NCBI GenBank assembly: GCA_945869845.1
Contig: CAMBRG010000009.1
Span: 1-48,485, forward strand
DNA: 48,485 bases
Direction of reading: 5' to 3'
Source: Opitutus sp. GAS368
GTDB lineage: Bacteria > Verrucomicrobiota > Verrucomicrobiia > Opitutales > Opitutaceae
Shown here piece by piece: positions 15,833 to 24,153 of this stretch (position 1 is its first letter; the number at the start of each line of letters is the position of its first letter). The position numbers were made by a program, and so were the translations under genes. The notes beneath the pieces were generated by a model. It was not told the origin of the DNA, searched no databases, and saw only the letters and a list, made by a program, of their open reading frames with translations.

Positions 15833-17487
15833 GGCTGGAGAATCTGTTTCGCCGCGAGCAGGCGCTGGCGCAGTTCGGAGTAAGGCAAGTCTTGCACGCT
15901 CGTGTTGTGATCGAGCGCAGCACTGGCGGCAATAGCCGCACTCTGACCGAGCGTCATGAAGACTGGCTCCATACGGATCGAACCATGGGCGACGTGCGTG
16001 GCGGAGAGGCAGATGGGGGAAAGCAGATTCTCGCATCCGCCTTTGCGCGGAATGATGGAGCGATAGGAGATGCCGTAGGGCCGGGGCGGGACGCGCCAGA
16101 TGGTGCCCTCGCCTTGGGCGTGGCCCTGCTCGGTGACGAAGATCTGCACGTTGTGCGAATCCATGCCGAAGGAGCCGAGGCCGACCGGATCCGGGGCGCT
16201 GCGTTTGCCCTCGCAGTCGTGCTGCGTCATCACGTAGTCGCCGATCAGGCGGCGCGCTTCGCGGATGTAGATCATCCAGGGCCAGCCGCCGTTGTCGGTA
16301 AATTCATCCCGGGACAAACCGTAGGCCGCGACTTTTTGGCGGATCGCCTCGGGCACGCGGGGGCTGTGGGAAAGGGTCCAGAGCAAGCCGCGGATGTAGG
16401 TCTCGTGTTCGTTTTCGATTTCGCGGCGTCGCTCATAGCTGGCTTCCGGGTAGTCCCAGTTGGCGCCGGGGAGATCGGAGCCGACGGCATGCATGTTGTT
16501 CCAATCGACCTTCGACCGGCCGCCGGCGAGCGGCTCGATCAGCGCAGGCAAGCGTTCATCGCCGGCATCAAAATTGCGAAGCAGCAACTCGTGGTCGATG
16601 GCGCGGTAGACCTCCGGTTTTCCAATGGGAATGCGGAGTGCGGGATCGTTGGTAAGACACACGCGATAATTGTAGGCTTGGATCTTGCGGTCGCCCTGCC
16701 CGTTGGTGAGGCCGGGGATAGGCTGCACTCGCGGCAGGAGACCGCTTTCAGGGCGGCCGGGCGTGATGTAGGGATCGACGATTTTGGTGAAATGATCTTT
16801 GTCGCGCTGCGTGTAGTGCACGCGCGGTTGGGTGTCGCCGCGCCGTACGCCGGCCATGTCCTCGCCATATTGGCTCTCGGCTTCGCGACCCACCGTGTAG
16901 GTCACGCCGGCCGCAGCGATGAGATCGCCGACGTAGGTCGCGTCGATAAACATCCGGCCACGATACGTTTTTCCGCTGAGCGTGGTGATCGCGGTGATGC
17001 GCCTGCCGGCCATGGTCACGCCTTTGCCGGGTGAGCGGTTGAGACGTTCGTGGTAGGCAACCGACACGCCGGCATCGGCGAGCATTTTTTCAAAGATCCG
17101 GCGACCGACGTGCGGCTCGAAACTGCGGACGAATTTTTCGCCGTAAGCGGCGGCGATCGCGTCGTAAAATTCCGAGGCGATGCCGCCGAACGTGTTGCGC
17201 TTGCCGAGGAAATCGCTGGCCCCAAGCCCGCTGGCGCTCATGCCTCCGGGAAAGCCCGTGGGATTGACAAGAATGACGGAGCGGCCCTCGCGCCGGGCGC
17301 TGATCGCGGCGCTAACGGCCCCGGACGAGTCCCCGTAAACGACCAGATCGTAAACCGGTTGCTCGGACAGCGGCGTGATCGTCGCGGCGGCGCGCAAGCC
17401 GGAGGCCGCCGCGCCCAGCGAGGGGAGAACCAGCGCTATCAGCACCAAGGCATTTGTCCAAGCGAGGCGGAATGGAACGGGCTTCAT
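15829..17487 (-). CDS. Exported FAD-dependent oxidoreductase (FAD_oxidored type)
   Basis: A 552-residue protein with a signal peptide ('ALVLIALVLPSLGAAASG') followed by a Rossmann FAD-binding start, 'YDLVVYGDSSGAVSAAISAR', in which the usual GxGxxG reads G-D-S-S-G-A. Further family marks are 'VNPTGFPGGMSASGLGASDF', 'MFIDATYVGDLIAAAGV' and a C-terminal 'HGSIRMEPVFMTLGQSAA'. This FAD-dependent family is common in Verrucomicrobia and Planctomycetes polysaccharide loci and is poorly characterised. Its stop overlaps the start of the cytochrome c protein, so the two are co-translated and may form an exported electron-transfer pair oxidising a sugar. It begins the operon that continues through lyase and sulfatase. 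Confidence 0.88.
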   Translation of the reverse strand: MKPVPFRLAWTNALVLIALVLPSLGAAASGLRAAATITPLSEQPVYDLVVYGDSSGAVSAAISARREGRSVILVNPTGFPGGMSASGLGASDFLGKRNTFGGIASEFYDAIAAAYGEKFVRSFEPHVGRRIFEKMLADAGVSVAYHERLNRSPGKGVTMAGRRITAITTLSGKTYRGRMFIDATYVGDLIAAAGVTYTVGREAESQYGEDMAGVRRGDTQPRVHYTQRDKDHFTKIVDPYITPGRPESGLLPRVQPIPGLTNGQGDRKIQAYNYRVCLTNDPALRIPIGKPEVYRAIDHELLLRNFDAGDERLPALIEPLAGGRSKVDWNNMHAVGSDLPGANWDYPEASYERRREIENEHETYIRGLLWTLSHSPRVPEAIRQKVAAYGLSRDEFTDNGGWPWMIYIREARRLIGDYVMTQHDCEGKRSAPDPVGLGSFGMDSHNVQIFVTEQGHAQGEGTIWRVPPRPYGISYRSIIPRKGGCENLLSPICLSATHVAHGSIRMEPVFMTLGQSAAIAASAALDHNTSVQDLPYSELRQRLLAAKQILQP

Positions 17488-17544
17488 AATTACGGGGTTA
17501 ATGGGGACTGATGCAGCCGGGGGATCGACGACCTGAGCCGCGGA

Positions 17545-17694
17545 TCAGAAGCGGATATCTGCGGTGAGTTCGAGGAGCGATGGCTGGACGAAATAACCGC
17601 GACGGTCGCGGACGCCGGGGGCGGAGGGGCGGGGGATGAGATTTTTGAGCGGGGCGGGCTGATGGGAACAGAAGTGGGGATTGGACGTGTGGGA
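17545..17694 (-). pseudogene. C-terminal remnant of a lost protein
   Basis: The 262-bp gap between the FAD oxidoreductase start and the large TBDR holds a 49-codon stop-to-stop frame ending 'GYFVQPSLLELTADIRF' and TGA. The tail is protein-like and its terminal aromatic residue would suit an outer-membrane or secreted protein, but there is no start and no homologous body upstream. I read it as the end of a deleted gene. It may also be chance coding-like sequence. Confidence 0.4.
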
Positions 17695-17749
17695 TCAAAA
17701 CGAGCCGGCCACGCGGGGAGGCAGACCGCGCGTGCCCTCGCGGCGCTGC

Positions 17750-20700
17750 TCAGAACTCGAACGTGTTGGAGAGTTCGTAGCTGCGGTTGGGGGCGAGGCC
17801 GAAGACGGAGGAGCCGTCGGAGTTGGCGCCAATGACGCGGAGGCCGGTCTCGCTGAAGATATTCTGGGCGTTCAATTGCACGCGCCAGTTGATGCGACCG
17901 CCAAAAATCTTGCGGCGGTAGGTGGCTTGCATGCCGCCGGTCAGGGTGGGGTCGCTGGTGAAAGGGGCGTCGATGTCGTAGACTTGGCCGGCGTAGTTCT
18001 GCAAACCGCCGAAGTTAAACGTCGCAGGCTTGAGGCGGTAACCGACGATTTTTCCCGATTCCCAGCGCAGGTTGGTGCCGATGGCCAAACCGGTGAGCGC
18101 GCCCGTGAGGAATTTATAGCGGGCGACGAGCGAGCTTTGGTAGTCGGCGAGGCCGCGGTTGGACGTGCCGACGAAGGCGGCGCCGGCAGAATACTCGGCG
18201 CCGACGTTGGCGGCGAAATCTGTGGCGGCGGGGTTGAGGCCGTTGGTGATGAGTCCTTCGTTAAAATATTTGCGGTAAAATGACGCGCGGGCGGCGAAGA
18301 AATCGGCCAGCTCGGAGCCCACCGTGGTGATCTTGTTTTCGATCTGGTCGATATTGAATATGAGATCGATCTGACGGATGGGAGCGTAGGCCAACTCCAG
18401 CGAGGTGCCCTTGGACTCGCGGGACTCCGTGGCGGCGGTGGCGTTGGGCGTGACGTAGGGGGCGGTGCTCGGCCGGCCGAATTCTCCGACGGTGGTCCAC
18501 TCGGCGAGCCGGCCGGCCGTGGCGAGGGCGTTGTAAAGGCGACCCTCGAAGGCGGTGATGCGGTTGTTGGGCACTTGGCCGAACGCGCCGGAGCTGGCGT
18601 TCTTCTGCGAGGACGCGAAGCGAGTGAGGCGGATGTCGAGCTTGTCGTTGAAGAAGCTGAATCCGAGGCCGACATCGCGGGTCTCGCCGCTCTGCGGATC
18701 GATGGGGCGGTAAAGGTTATCCTGCCGCTGGCTGGCGGCGGCAAAGTTTTCGGAGGCACTGGCAAACACGCGCGCCCAACGGAAAGGTTTGTAGACGATG
18801 CTCTGGGTGGTGGTGGCGGCATCGTATTGGAAGCGCGCGCCGGCATCGAGGTAGTCGGCGCGGGTCTTGCCGAGGAGCGTTGGAAAGGGCGCGACGGAGG
18901 CGGTGTTAACCAGGCTGCGTTGGATGTTGTCGACGCTGTCGGTGCGCCAGCCGAAGAGCGTGATGATTTTTTTGTCCCAGAAAAAACTCTGAAGGGAAAA
19001 GCCGGTGCCGCTGTTTTTGTTGAGGGTGTAGGTGCGGCCGTTGACGAGGAGGTGGCGGTTGGCGGTGATCAGGGTGGGGGACATCTCCCACGTATTCGTG
19101 GCCGCGTTGAAGTATTGGTAGTTGTAGGAGCGCTCCTTTTGGGCGGAGAGGTTGGACGGGAAGCCGGTGAAGCGGAGGGAGGTGTCGCCGACTTTTACTG
19201 GATCGCCGACATACCAGAGCTGCATGTTGAACCGGGCTTGGGAGTTGCCGGCGATCGACTGGGGCAGGACGCCGGGGATGTCGTCACCATACTGATAATT
19301 AAATTGGTAACGAAGCCGGTCCTGCTCGGAGCGCGTGTGCACGGTGGTGAAGCGGTGAAAACCGAGCCAGCCGAGGGACTTGGTTTTCTTGGCGAAGTCG
19401 AAGTCGTAGTTGGCCTGGAGCACGAGGCTCTTCAGCGAGGCGTCCACGTATTCGCCGATGTTGCGACCGTAGATGAAAGGTCGGAGGAAGTTGGGATTGT
19501 TCCGGCCGTCGGGGAGCCGGGTGGTGATGTCGATGGAGATCTGGTTGGTTTGGCTGATGGTGGCGAAGTATTGCTCGGTGGTGCGGCTCTCCTGTTGGAA
19601 GGCGGCGGAGAAAAACAAATCCGGCGTGATGCGCTGCTCGAGATTCACGTAGTATTTGTGGTCGTTCTCCCAGCGGTAATTGCCGGGCAACGCGCCGATC
19701 TCGACCGTTTCGAAGGGGAAGATACCGTTGCTGGTGACTTGGGGATCGAGGAAGCCGACGGTGTTTTCCCTGGGGTCGCCGGAGCGGATAAAGCGGGCGT
19801 TCGGGCTGGCGTTGCCGGCGGCGCCGGTGTTGTTGCGCGTGCTGAGGATCGTGGCGCGATTATCAAGCGGGTGATCCCACTGGCCAGGACTGTAGAGCAA
19901 GGCGGTGCTCTGCGCCGAGCTGTCGAGATCGCGCCGGATAGGTCCGAGATTGACCGTGCGACTGTCGGCGAGGGTGGCAACCGAGAGAGGCGGGTTACCG
20001 GCGGCGTTGGCCGGATTGCGGAAACCGCCGTCCCAGTAAAACGTGGCTGCGACTTGGGCGGCGGTCATTTGCGGGGCGTAGGTGTTGTAGGCGTTGAGCC
20101 AAGCCGAGACGTTGTCCTGCACGGTGCGGAAATTGGGCCGGCGGCCCTTGGAATTTTGGGCCTCGTAGTAGCTGCGGATGGTGGTGCAGGAGAAAGGAGT
20201 GTAAGTGCCGGTGGCGAAGAGCCGCTTGTCGCGCTGGAAGGCGCTTTTGACCGCGTAGTGTTGGTCGTTGTAAAGGGCGACGCCGCGCACGGCCAAGCGG
20301 TTCTTGATGAGGACTTGGTTGTGATCGAGCACCAGCCGGTTGGAGCCGAGGTCATCGACCTTGGTCTCTACTTTGCTGGCGTTGCGATTGAGACGGGCGG
20401 CTTTGGTGGAGGAGTTGATGAGACCGGCGGGCTCGGCGAGGCCGAAGAGGATGGAATTGGCGCCGCGGAGAAATTCGGAGCGATCGGTATTGTAGCGGTC
20501 GGTGGAGCCGAGGACCTCGATGTAGTTGATGGTGGTCGTGGCGCGGCCCAAGCCACGCACCCGGACCTCGCCGGAGCGGTTGTTGTTATCACCGAAATCG
20601 CCGCCGACGTAATTGTTGGCGCCGCTGAACGTCAGGCCCTCCTGATGGTAAGTGGAGTCGTTTTCCGCGCCGGAGACGAAAGCCAAGGCAGACGCGACGT

Positions 20701-20968
20701 CATTGGCCGCGAGGTCGTTCATGAATTCATCGGTCAGGACCGAGACGGACGCGGCGATGTCCTTGAGGTCGGTTTTGAGGCGGCTGCCGGCCGTGGTGAA
20801 CTGCGAGCGGTAGCCCTCGTCGTTTTGGTTGATGACGACAAACGGGGACAACACCACCGCTTCGGAATCGGCGGGCGGGGTTGGGTTCACGGGCACGGTT
20901 TGGCCGATGACGAGCAGCGGAATTGCGAGGCCAAGTCCGGTAAGCAGAAGCGGGCGGAGGTAGTTCAT
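17750..20968 (-). CDS. TonB-dependent receptor (SusC-like, SusD-less)
   Basis: A 1072-residue outer-membrane receptor starting 'MNYLRPLLLTGLGLAIPLLV' (signal peptide, cleavage near 'VIGQT'). The N-terminal signature is 'AVVLSPFVVINQNDEGYRSQ' and 'TTAGSRLKTDLKDIAASVSV'. The plug contains 'GEVRVRGLGRATTTINYIE' and 'FLRGANSILFGLAEPAG'; the C-terminal strand ends '...RSYELSNTFEF', a terminal Phe typical of beta-barrel assembly signals. It lies just upstream of the FAD oxidoreductase-cytochrome-lyase-sulfatase genes, 262 bp away, so it is the likely importer of the same polysaccharide. No SusD-like gene is adjacent. Confidence 0.95.
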   Translation of the reverse strand: MNYLRPLLLTGLGLAIPLLVIGQTVPVNPTPPADSEAVVLSPFVVINQNDEGYRSQFTTAGSRLKTDLKDIAASVSVLTDEFMNDLAANDVASALAFVSGAENDSTYHQEGLTFSGANNYVGGDFGDNNNRSGEVRVRGLGRATTTINYIEVLGSTDRYNTDRSEFLRGANSILFGLAEPAGLINSSTKAARLNRNASKVETKVDDLGSNRLVLDHNQVLIKNRLAVRGVALYNDQHYAVKSAFQRDKRLFATGTYTPFSCTTIRSYYEAQNSKGRRPNFRTVQDNVSAWLNAYNTYAPQMTAAQVAATFYWDGGFRNPANAAGNPPLSVATLADSRTVNLGPIRRDLDSSAQSTALLYSPGQWDHPLDNRATILSTRNNTGAAGNASPNARFIRSGDPRENTVGFLDPQVTSNGIFPFETVEIGALPGNYRWENDHKYYVNLEQRITPDLFFSAAFQQESRTTEQYFATISQTNQISIDITTRLPDGRNNPNFLRPFIYGRNIGEYVDASLKSLVLQANYDFDFAKKTKSLGWLGFHRFTTVHTRSEQDRLRYQFNYQYGDDIPGVLPQSIAGNSQARFNMQLWYVGDPVKVGDTSLRFTGFPSNLSAQKERSYNYQYFNAATNTWEMSPTLITANRHLLVNGRTYTLNKNSGTGFSLQSFFWDKKIITLFGWRTDSVDNIQRSLVNTASVAPFPTLLGKTRADYLDAGARFQYDAATTTQSIVYKPFRWARVFASASENFAAASQRQDNLYRPIDPQSGETRDVGLGFSFFNDKLDIRLTRFASSQKNASSGAFGQVPNNRITAFEGRLYNALATAGRLAEWTTVGEFGRPSTAPYVTPNATAATESRESKGTSLELAYAPIRQIDLIFNIDQIENKITTVGSELADFFAARASFYRKYFNEGLITNGLNPAATDFAANVGAEYSAGAAFVGTSNRGLADYQSSLVARYKFLTGALTGLAIGTNLRWESGKIVGYRLKPATFNFGGLQNYAGQVYDIDAPFTSDPTLTGGMQATYRRKIFGGRINWRVQLNAQNIFSETGLRVIGANSDGSSVFGLAPNRSYELSNTFEF

Positions 20969-21140
20969 GGGAGGGCGCGAGGATAGATTTTGGAGGCGGG
21001 TTAACCGCTAGGACGGATTTGGATACGGGGGACCACCCAACTGAAAAAGCTTAGCCATTTCTTGATACCACATTCCCGGCCAGTGCACTACAGGCGCAGA
21101 TGAAGTAGCCCTGAGCAGCGTGCCACCTGCGGATGCCTAA

Positions 21141-23225
21141 TCAGAAGTGGAACTGGTCGATGTTGTCCTTGTTGAAGATGAAGGGCTGGCCGAGGAGGAT
21201 GTTGTCTCCCTCGATTGCGATGGGGCCCAGCTTGCCCGCCTTGATGGATGTCGCGCCGGGGACGAGTGTGCCGTCATGCAGTCCCTTGGCAGCGAGGACG
21301 GTGAGGTAGCCCAAGTCCACGGTTTTCCAGAGGATGACGCTATCGAGCCAGCCTTCCTTGAGATACTCGCGGCTGAGGTTTGGGGTGGAGAGACCGGTGA
21401 GTCTGACGTCTCTCCGGCCATCCTGTTTGAGTCCCTCGGCGGCGCCGGGCACGGCGGGGGCGGCAACGGCAATGATCACTTTCACGTCTGGGTGGGCGCG
21501 GGTGATGTTGCGGGCCTCGGTCATGGCCTTGTCGCGCAGGCCATCTGAGGGATGAACAGCGACCAGTTTCATCTGTGGGTACTCGGCGGCCATGCGTTCG
21601 CGGATGAACTTGATCCACTCATTCAGGTTGGCGTCGGTGAGGGAGGCGGTGATGATGGCATACTTGCCGGTGCGGTTGGCCAGGCGGGCACCCTCGTCGG
21701 CGAGGGTGTGGCCGATGCCCTGGGCCGTGGCCTGGTTGACGAAGAAAGAGCGGGCGTCGGTGAGGGCGTCAGCGTCCCAGGTGATGACCTTGATGCCGCG
21801 CTCCTGGGCCTTGCGCAGGACGGTGGAGATGGCATCGGGACTGACGGCACTGGCGGCGATGACGTCGACGCCGCGGGTGATCCAGGCCTCGATGATTTCG
21901 TTCTGGCGGGCCGGATCGGGGTCGGTCGGGCCGTCCCAGAGGATGTTGACTCCGAACTCCTCGGCAGCCGCGTCGACGCCATCCTTGACAGAGATGAAAT
22001 AGGGGTCGGCGCGGGCCTTTGGCGTCATCGCGAGGACGAGCCGCTTGGCGGCGGGGCCGCCGGGGGCCAAGGCCTCGCTGCCACGGGCGAATTGCTGGGT
22101 GAGGGAGCGCGCGAGGAACATGTTGCTCGCAGCGATGAGCACGGCGCCGGCTATAATGGCACCGATGATGAGGGCGACTTGGCTGTTTTTCATATTGAAT
22201 TCTCCGTCTGAGGAGAGGTTGGTTTTTTTAAAGGAGGCAACCAAGGCGGCGAGTTGGGAACGCGACCACAACTGGTTGAGACCGATGGCGGCAAGAAGGA
22301 TGAGGCCGGCAGCTAGTCCGGCGATTTCACTGGGCTGACTGGAAATGCGCAGGCCGTTCTGCAGGACGACGAGGCAGAGCAGGCCGAGGAGGGTACCATG
22401 CAAGGTGCCGCGGCCGCCGGCGATGGAGGTGCCGCCGAGGACCACGGCAGAGATGGCGAGCAGTTCATAGCCGGAACCGGCGTCGGCCTTGGCCTGGCCG
22501 ATACGGGCGACGTAAACGATGCCGGCGAGGGCCGCGCAGATGCCGCAGACCACGTAGGTCCGCAGCGTGCCGCGACCGACGCGGACACCGGCATAGCGCG
22601 CGCCCGCCGCGTTGAAGCCGATGGCGGTAATCTCACGGCCCCAGACACGCCGGTGCAGGACCAGCCAGAGCAGTACGAAGACCAGCAGGAAAAGCAGGAA
22701 CTGGGTTGGGATGACTCCGCCGATGTAACCCTGGCCGAGAAATAGAAAGGACGAGGGGAAACCAGTATAGCTCACATAGCCCCCGGTTGCAGCCTCGGCG
22801 ATACCGCGGTAAAGCGAAAAAGTGCCGAGGGTGACGATCAACGGCGGCACATTTAGCTTGGTGATGAGCACCCCGTTGAGGGCGCCACCGGCGGCGCCGA
22901 GGGCGACCACGAGCAGGGCGGCGATCCAAATCGGCAGTCCGACGGCTGACCAAGCGGCGCCGAGGACGACGGCGCTCAGGCCCATCATCGAGCCGACGGA
23001 GAGGTCGATGCCCCCGGTCTTGACGACGAGGGTGAGCCCGAAGGCGAGGAGGCCGATCTCAGCAGCGAGGCGGGTGATCTCGAAGGCGTTGCCGACGGAG
23101 AGGAAATTGCTGCCGGTGAAGCTGAACACCACTACCTCCAGGGCGAGGACGGCAAGCAGGACCCATTCGCTGTTGGGACACCAACGGGCCAGTGCGGAAG
23201 GGCGTTGGGTGATGGAATCAGCCAC
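21141..23225 (-). CDS. Sugar ABC transporter permease fused to its substrate-binding protein
   Basis: One 694-residue frame joins two proteins that are normally separate. Residues 1 to about 320 are an RbsC-type (CUT2) permease ('GIDLSVGSMMGLSAVVLGA', 'LGGTSIAGGRGTLHGTLLG'). A basic linker ('SRSQLAALVASFKKTNLSS') leads to a new transmembrane segment (about 348-370). A periplasmic sugar-binding domain follows, of the RhaS/LsrB-like group ('ADPYFISVKDGVDAAAEEF', 'ILWDGPTDPDPARQNEI', 'VITWDADALTD'). Translation starts at GTG 23225, overlapping the first permease by 8 bp. An in-frame ATG at 22193, preceded at 8 nt by GGAG, could also make the binding protein alone (350 residues). With the ATPase and first permease it forms a complete importer, perhaps for a deoxy-hexose or a similar monosaccharide. 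Confidence 0.92.
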   Translation of the reverse strand: MADSITQRPSALARWCPNSEWVLLAVLALEVVVFSFTGSNFLSVGNAFEITRLAAEIGLLAFGLTLVVKTGGIDLSVGSMMGLSAVVLGAAWSAVGLPIWIAALLVVALGAAGGALNGVLITKLNVPPLIVTLGTFSLYRGIAEAATGGYVSYTGFPSSFLFLGQGYIGGVIPTQFLLFLLVFVLLWLVLHRRVWGREITAIGFNAAGARYAGVRVGRGTLRTYVVCGICAALAGIVYVARIGQAKADAGSGYELLAISAVVLGGTSIAGGRGTLHGTLLGLLCLVVLQNGLRISSQPSEIAGLAAGLILLAAIGLNQLWSRSQLAALVASFKKTNLSSDGEFNMKNSQVALIIGAIIAGAVLIAASNMFLARSLTQQFARGSEALAPGGPAAKRLVLAMTPKARADPYFISVKDGVDAAAEEFGVNILWDGPTDPDPARQNEIIEAWITRGVDVIAASAVSPDAISTVLRKAQERGIKVITWDADALTDARSFFVNQATAQGIGHTLADEGARLANRTGKYAIITASLTDANLNEWIKFIRERMAAEYPQMKLVAVHPSDGLRDKAMTEARNITRAHPDVKVIIAVAAPAVPGAAEGLKQDGRRDVRLTGLSTPNLSREYLKEGWLDSVILWKTVDLGYLTVLAAKGLHDGTLVPGATSIKAGKLGPIAIEGDNILLGQPFIFNKDNIDQFHF

Positions 23226-24153
23226 GGGCTTCGGCCTTTCTGAAAAAGGTGTCGCTGACTACGGCCGCGAGGATGACCGCTCCCTGGATGGCCTTTTCCC
23301 AAGCTGGGTTCACATGCAGGAAGGTGAAGACCGTGCCGATCGTGCCCATGAGAATGACGCCGAGCAGGGTTCCGAGCAGGGTGCCGCGCCCGCCGGTGAT
23401 GGAGGTGCCGCCGACGACGGCGGCGGCGATGACCTTGAGTTCGAGGCCGATGCCGGCGTTGCTCTCAATTGAGGGATAGCGTGTGAAGTTGAAGAGGGCG
23501 GCGGTGGCTGCGAGGACTCCCATCAGTGCGAAGGAGGCGAAGATGACGAGGTTCGGATTGATACCGACGCGGCGGGAAGCCTCGTGATCGCAACCCACGG
23601 CGTAGAAGGAGCGTCCGGCCGCGGTGGAACGTAGTGCCCAGGCGGCGACGCCGAACAGGCCGGCGACGAGTAGAATGTACACCGGCTGGGCGGCGGATTG
23701 TCCAAGTCCCAGCCACTGGTAGTTGGACGGCAGGTTCTGGATCCAGTCGCCCTTGGTGGCCCGGATGAGTCCGTTGCGCAAAATTACCATGGTGGCGAGC
23801 GTGGCGATGATGGCGGGTATGCCGAAGCGGGCGGTGAGCAGGCCGTTGACGGCGCCGAAGAAGGCTCCGGTGGCCAGGGTCGTGAGAATGACGACAGGCA
23901 TGGGCAAGCCGGACTTGGCGGCCAGTCCGGAGACGACCCCGCAGACGACGAACTGCGAACCGATGGAGATGTCGATCTGCCCGGCGATGATGACCACCGT
24001 CATGCCGATGGCGGCGATGAGGATGGGCAGGTTGTCGATGATGAGATTACGCAGGTTCCCCGTGGTGTAGAAACCTGACACCCCGATGAGTGGCAGGGTG
24101 AAGAGCACGGCAATGGCTCCAAGTAGGGCGATTTCGCGCGGTCCGAGCTTCAT
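23218..24153 (-). CDS. Sugar ABC transporter permease (RbsC/RhaP-like)
   Basis: A 311-residue inner-membrane permease of the CUT2 (ribose-type) family with about 8-10 hydrophobic segments. Recognised by 'GMTVVIIAGQIDISIGSQFV', 'ARFGIPAIIATLATMVILR' and 'VVGGTSITGGRGTLLGTLLG'. It pairs with the second, SBP-fused permease to form the heterodimeric channel, and couples to the double ATPase. Its ATG overlaps the ATPase stop by 4 bp (ATGA) and its end overlaps the fusion gene by 8 bp, so the three genes are tightly coupled. The two-permease layout is like rhamnose and AI-2 importers rather than the single-permease ribose system. Confidence 0.93.
   Translation of the reverse strand: MKLGPREIALLGAIAVLFTLPLIGVSGFYTTGNLRNLIIDNLPILIAAIGMTVVIIAGQIDISIGSQFVVCGVVSGLAAKSGLPMPVVILTTLATGAFFGAVNGLLTARFGIPAIIATLATMVILRNGLIRATKGDWIQNLPSNYQWLGLGQSAAQPVYILLVAGLFGVAAWALRSTAAGRSFYAVGCDHEASRRVGINPNLVIFASFALMGVLAATAALFNFTRYPSIESNAGIGLELKVIAAAVVGGTSITGGRGTLLGTLLGVILMGTIGTVFTFLHVNPAWEKAIQGAVILAAVVSDTFFRKAEARG

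Noticed and set aside
18575..20986. Very long open frame (about 800 codons) on the plus strand opposite the TBDR at 17750-20968
   Set aside because: It is an antisense shadow produced by high third-position GC; its protein is a Gly/Ala/Val/Glu-rich string without domains, while the minus strand encodes a clear receptor.
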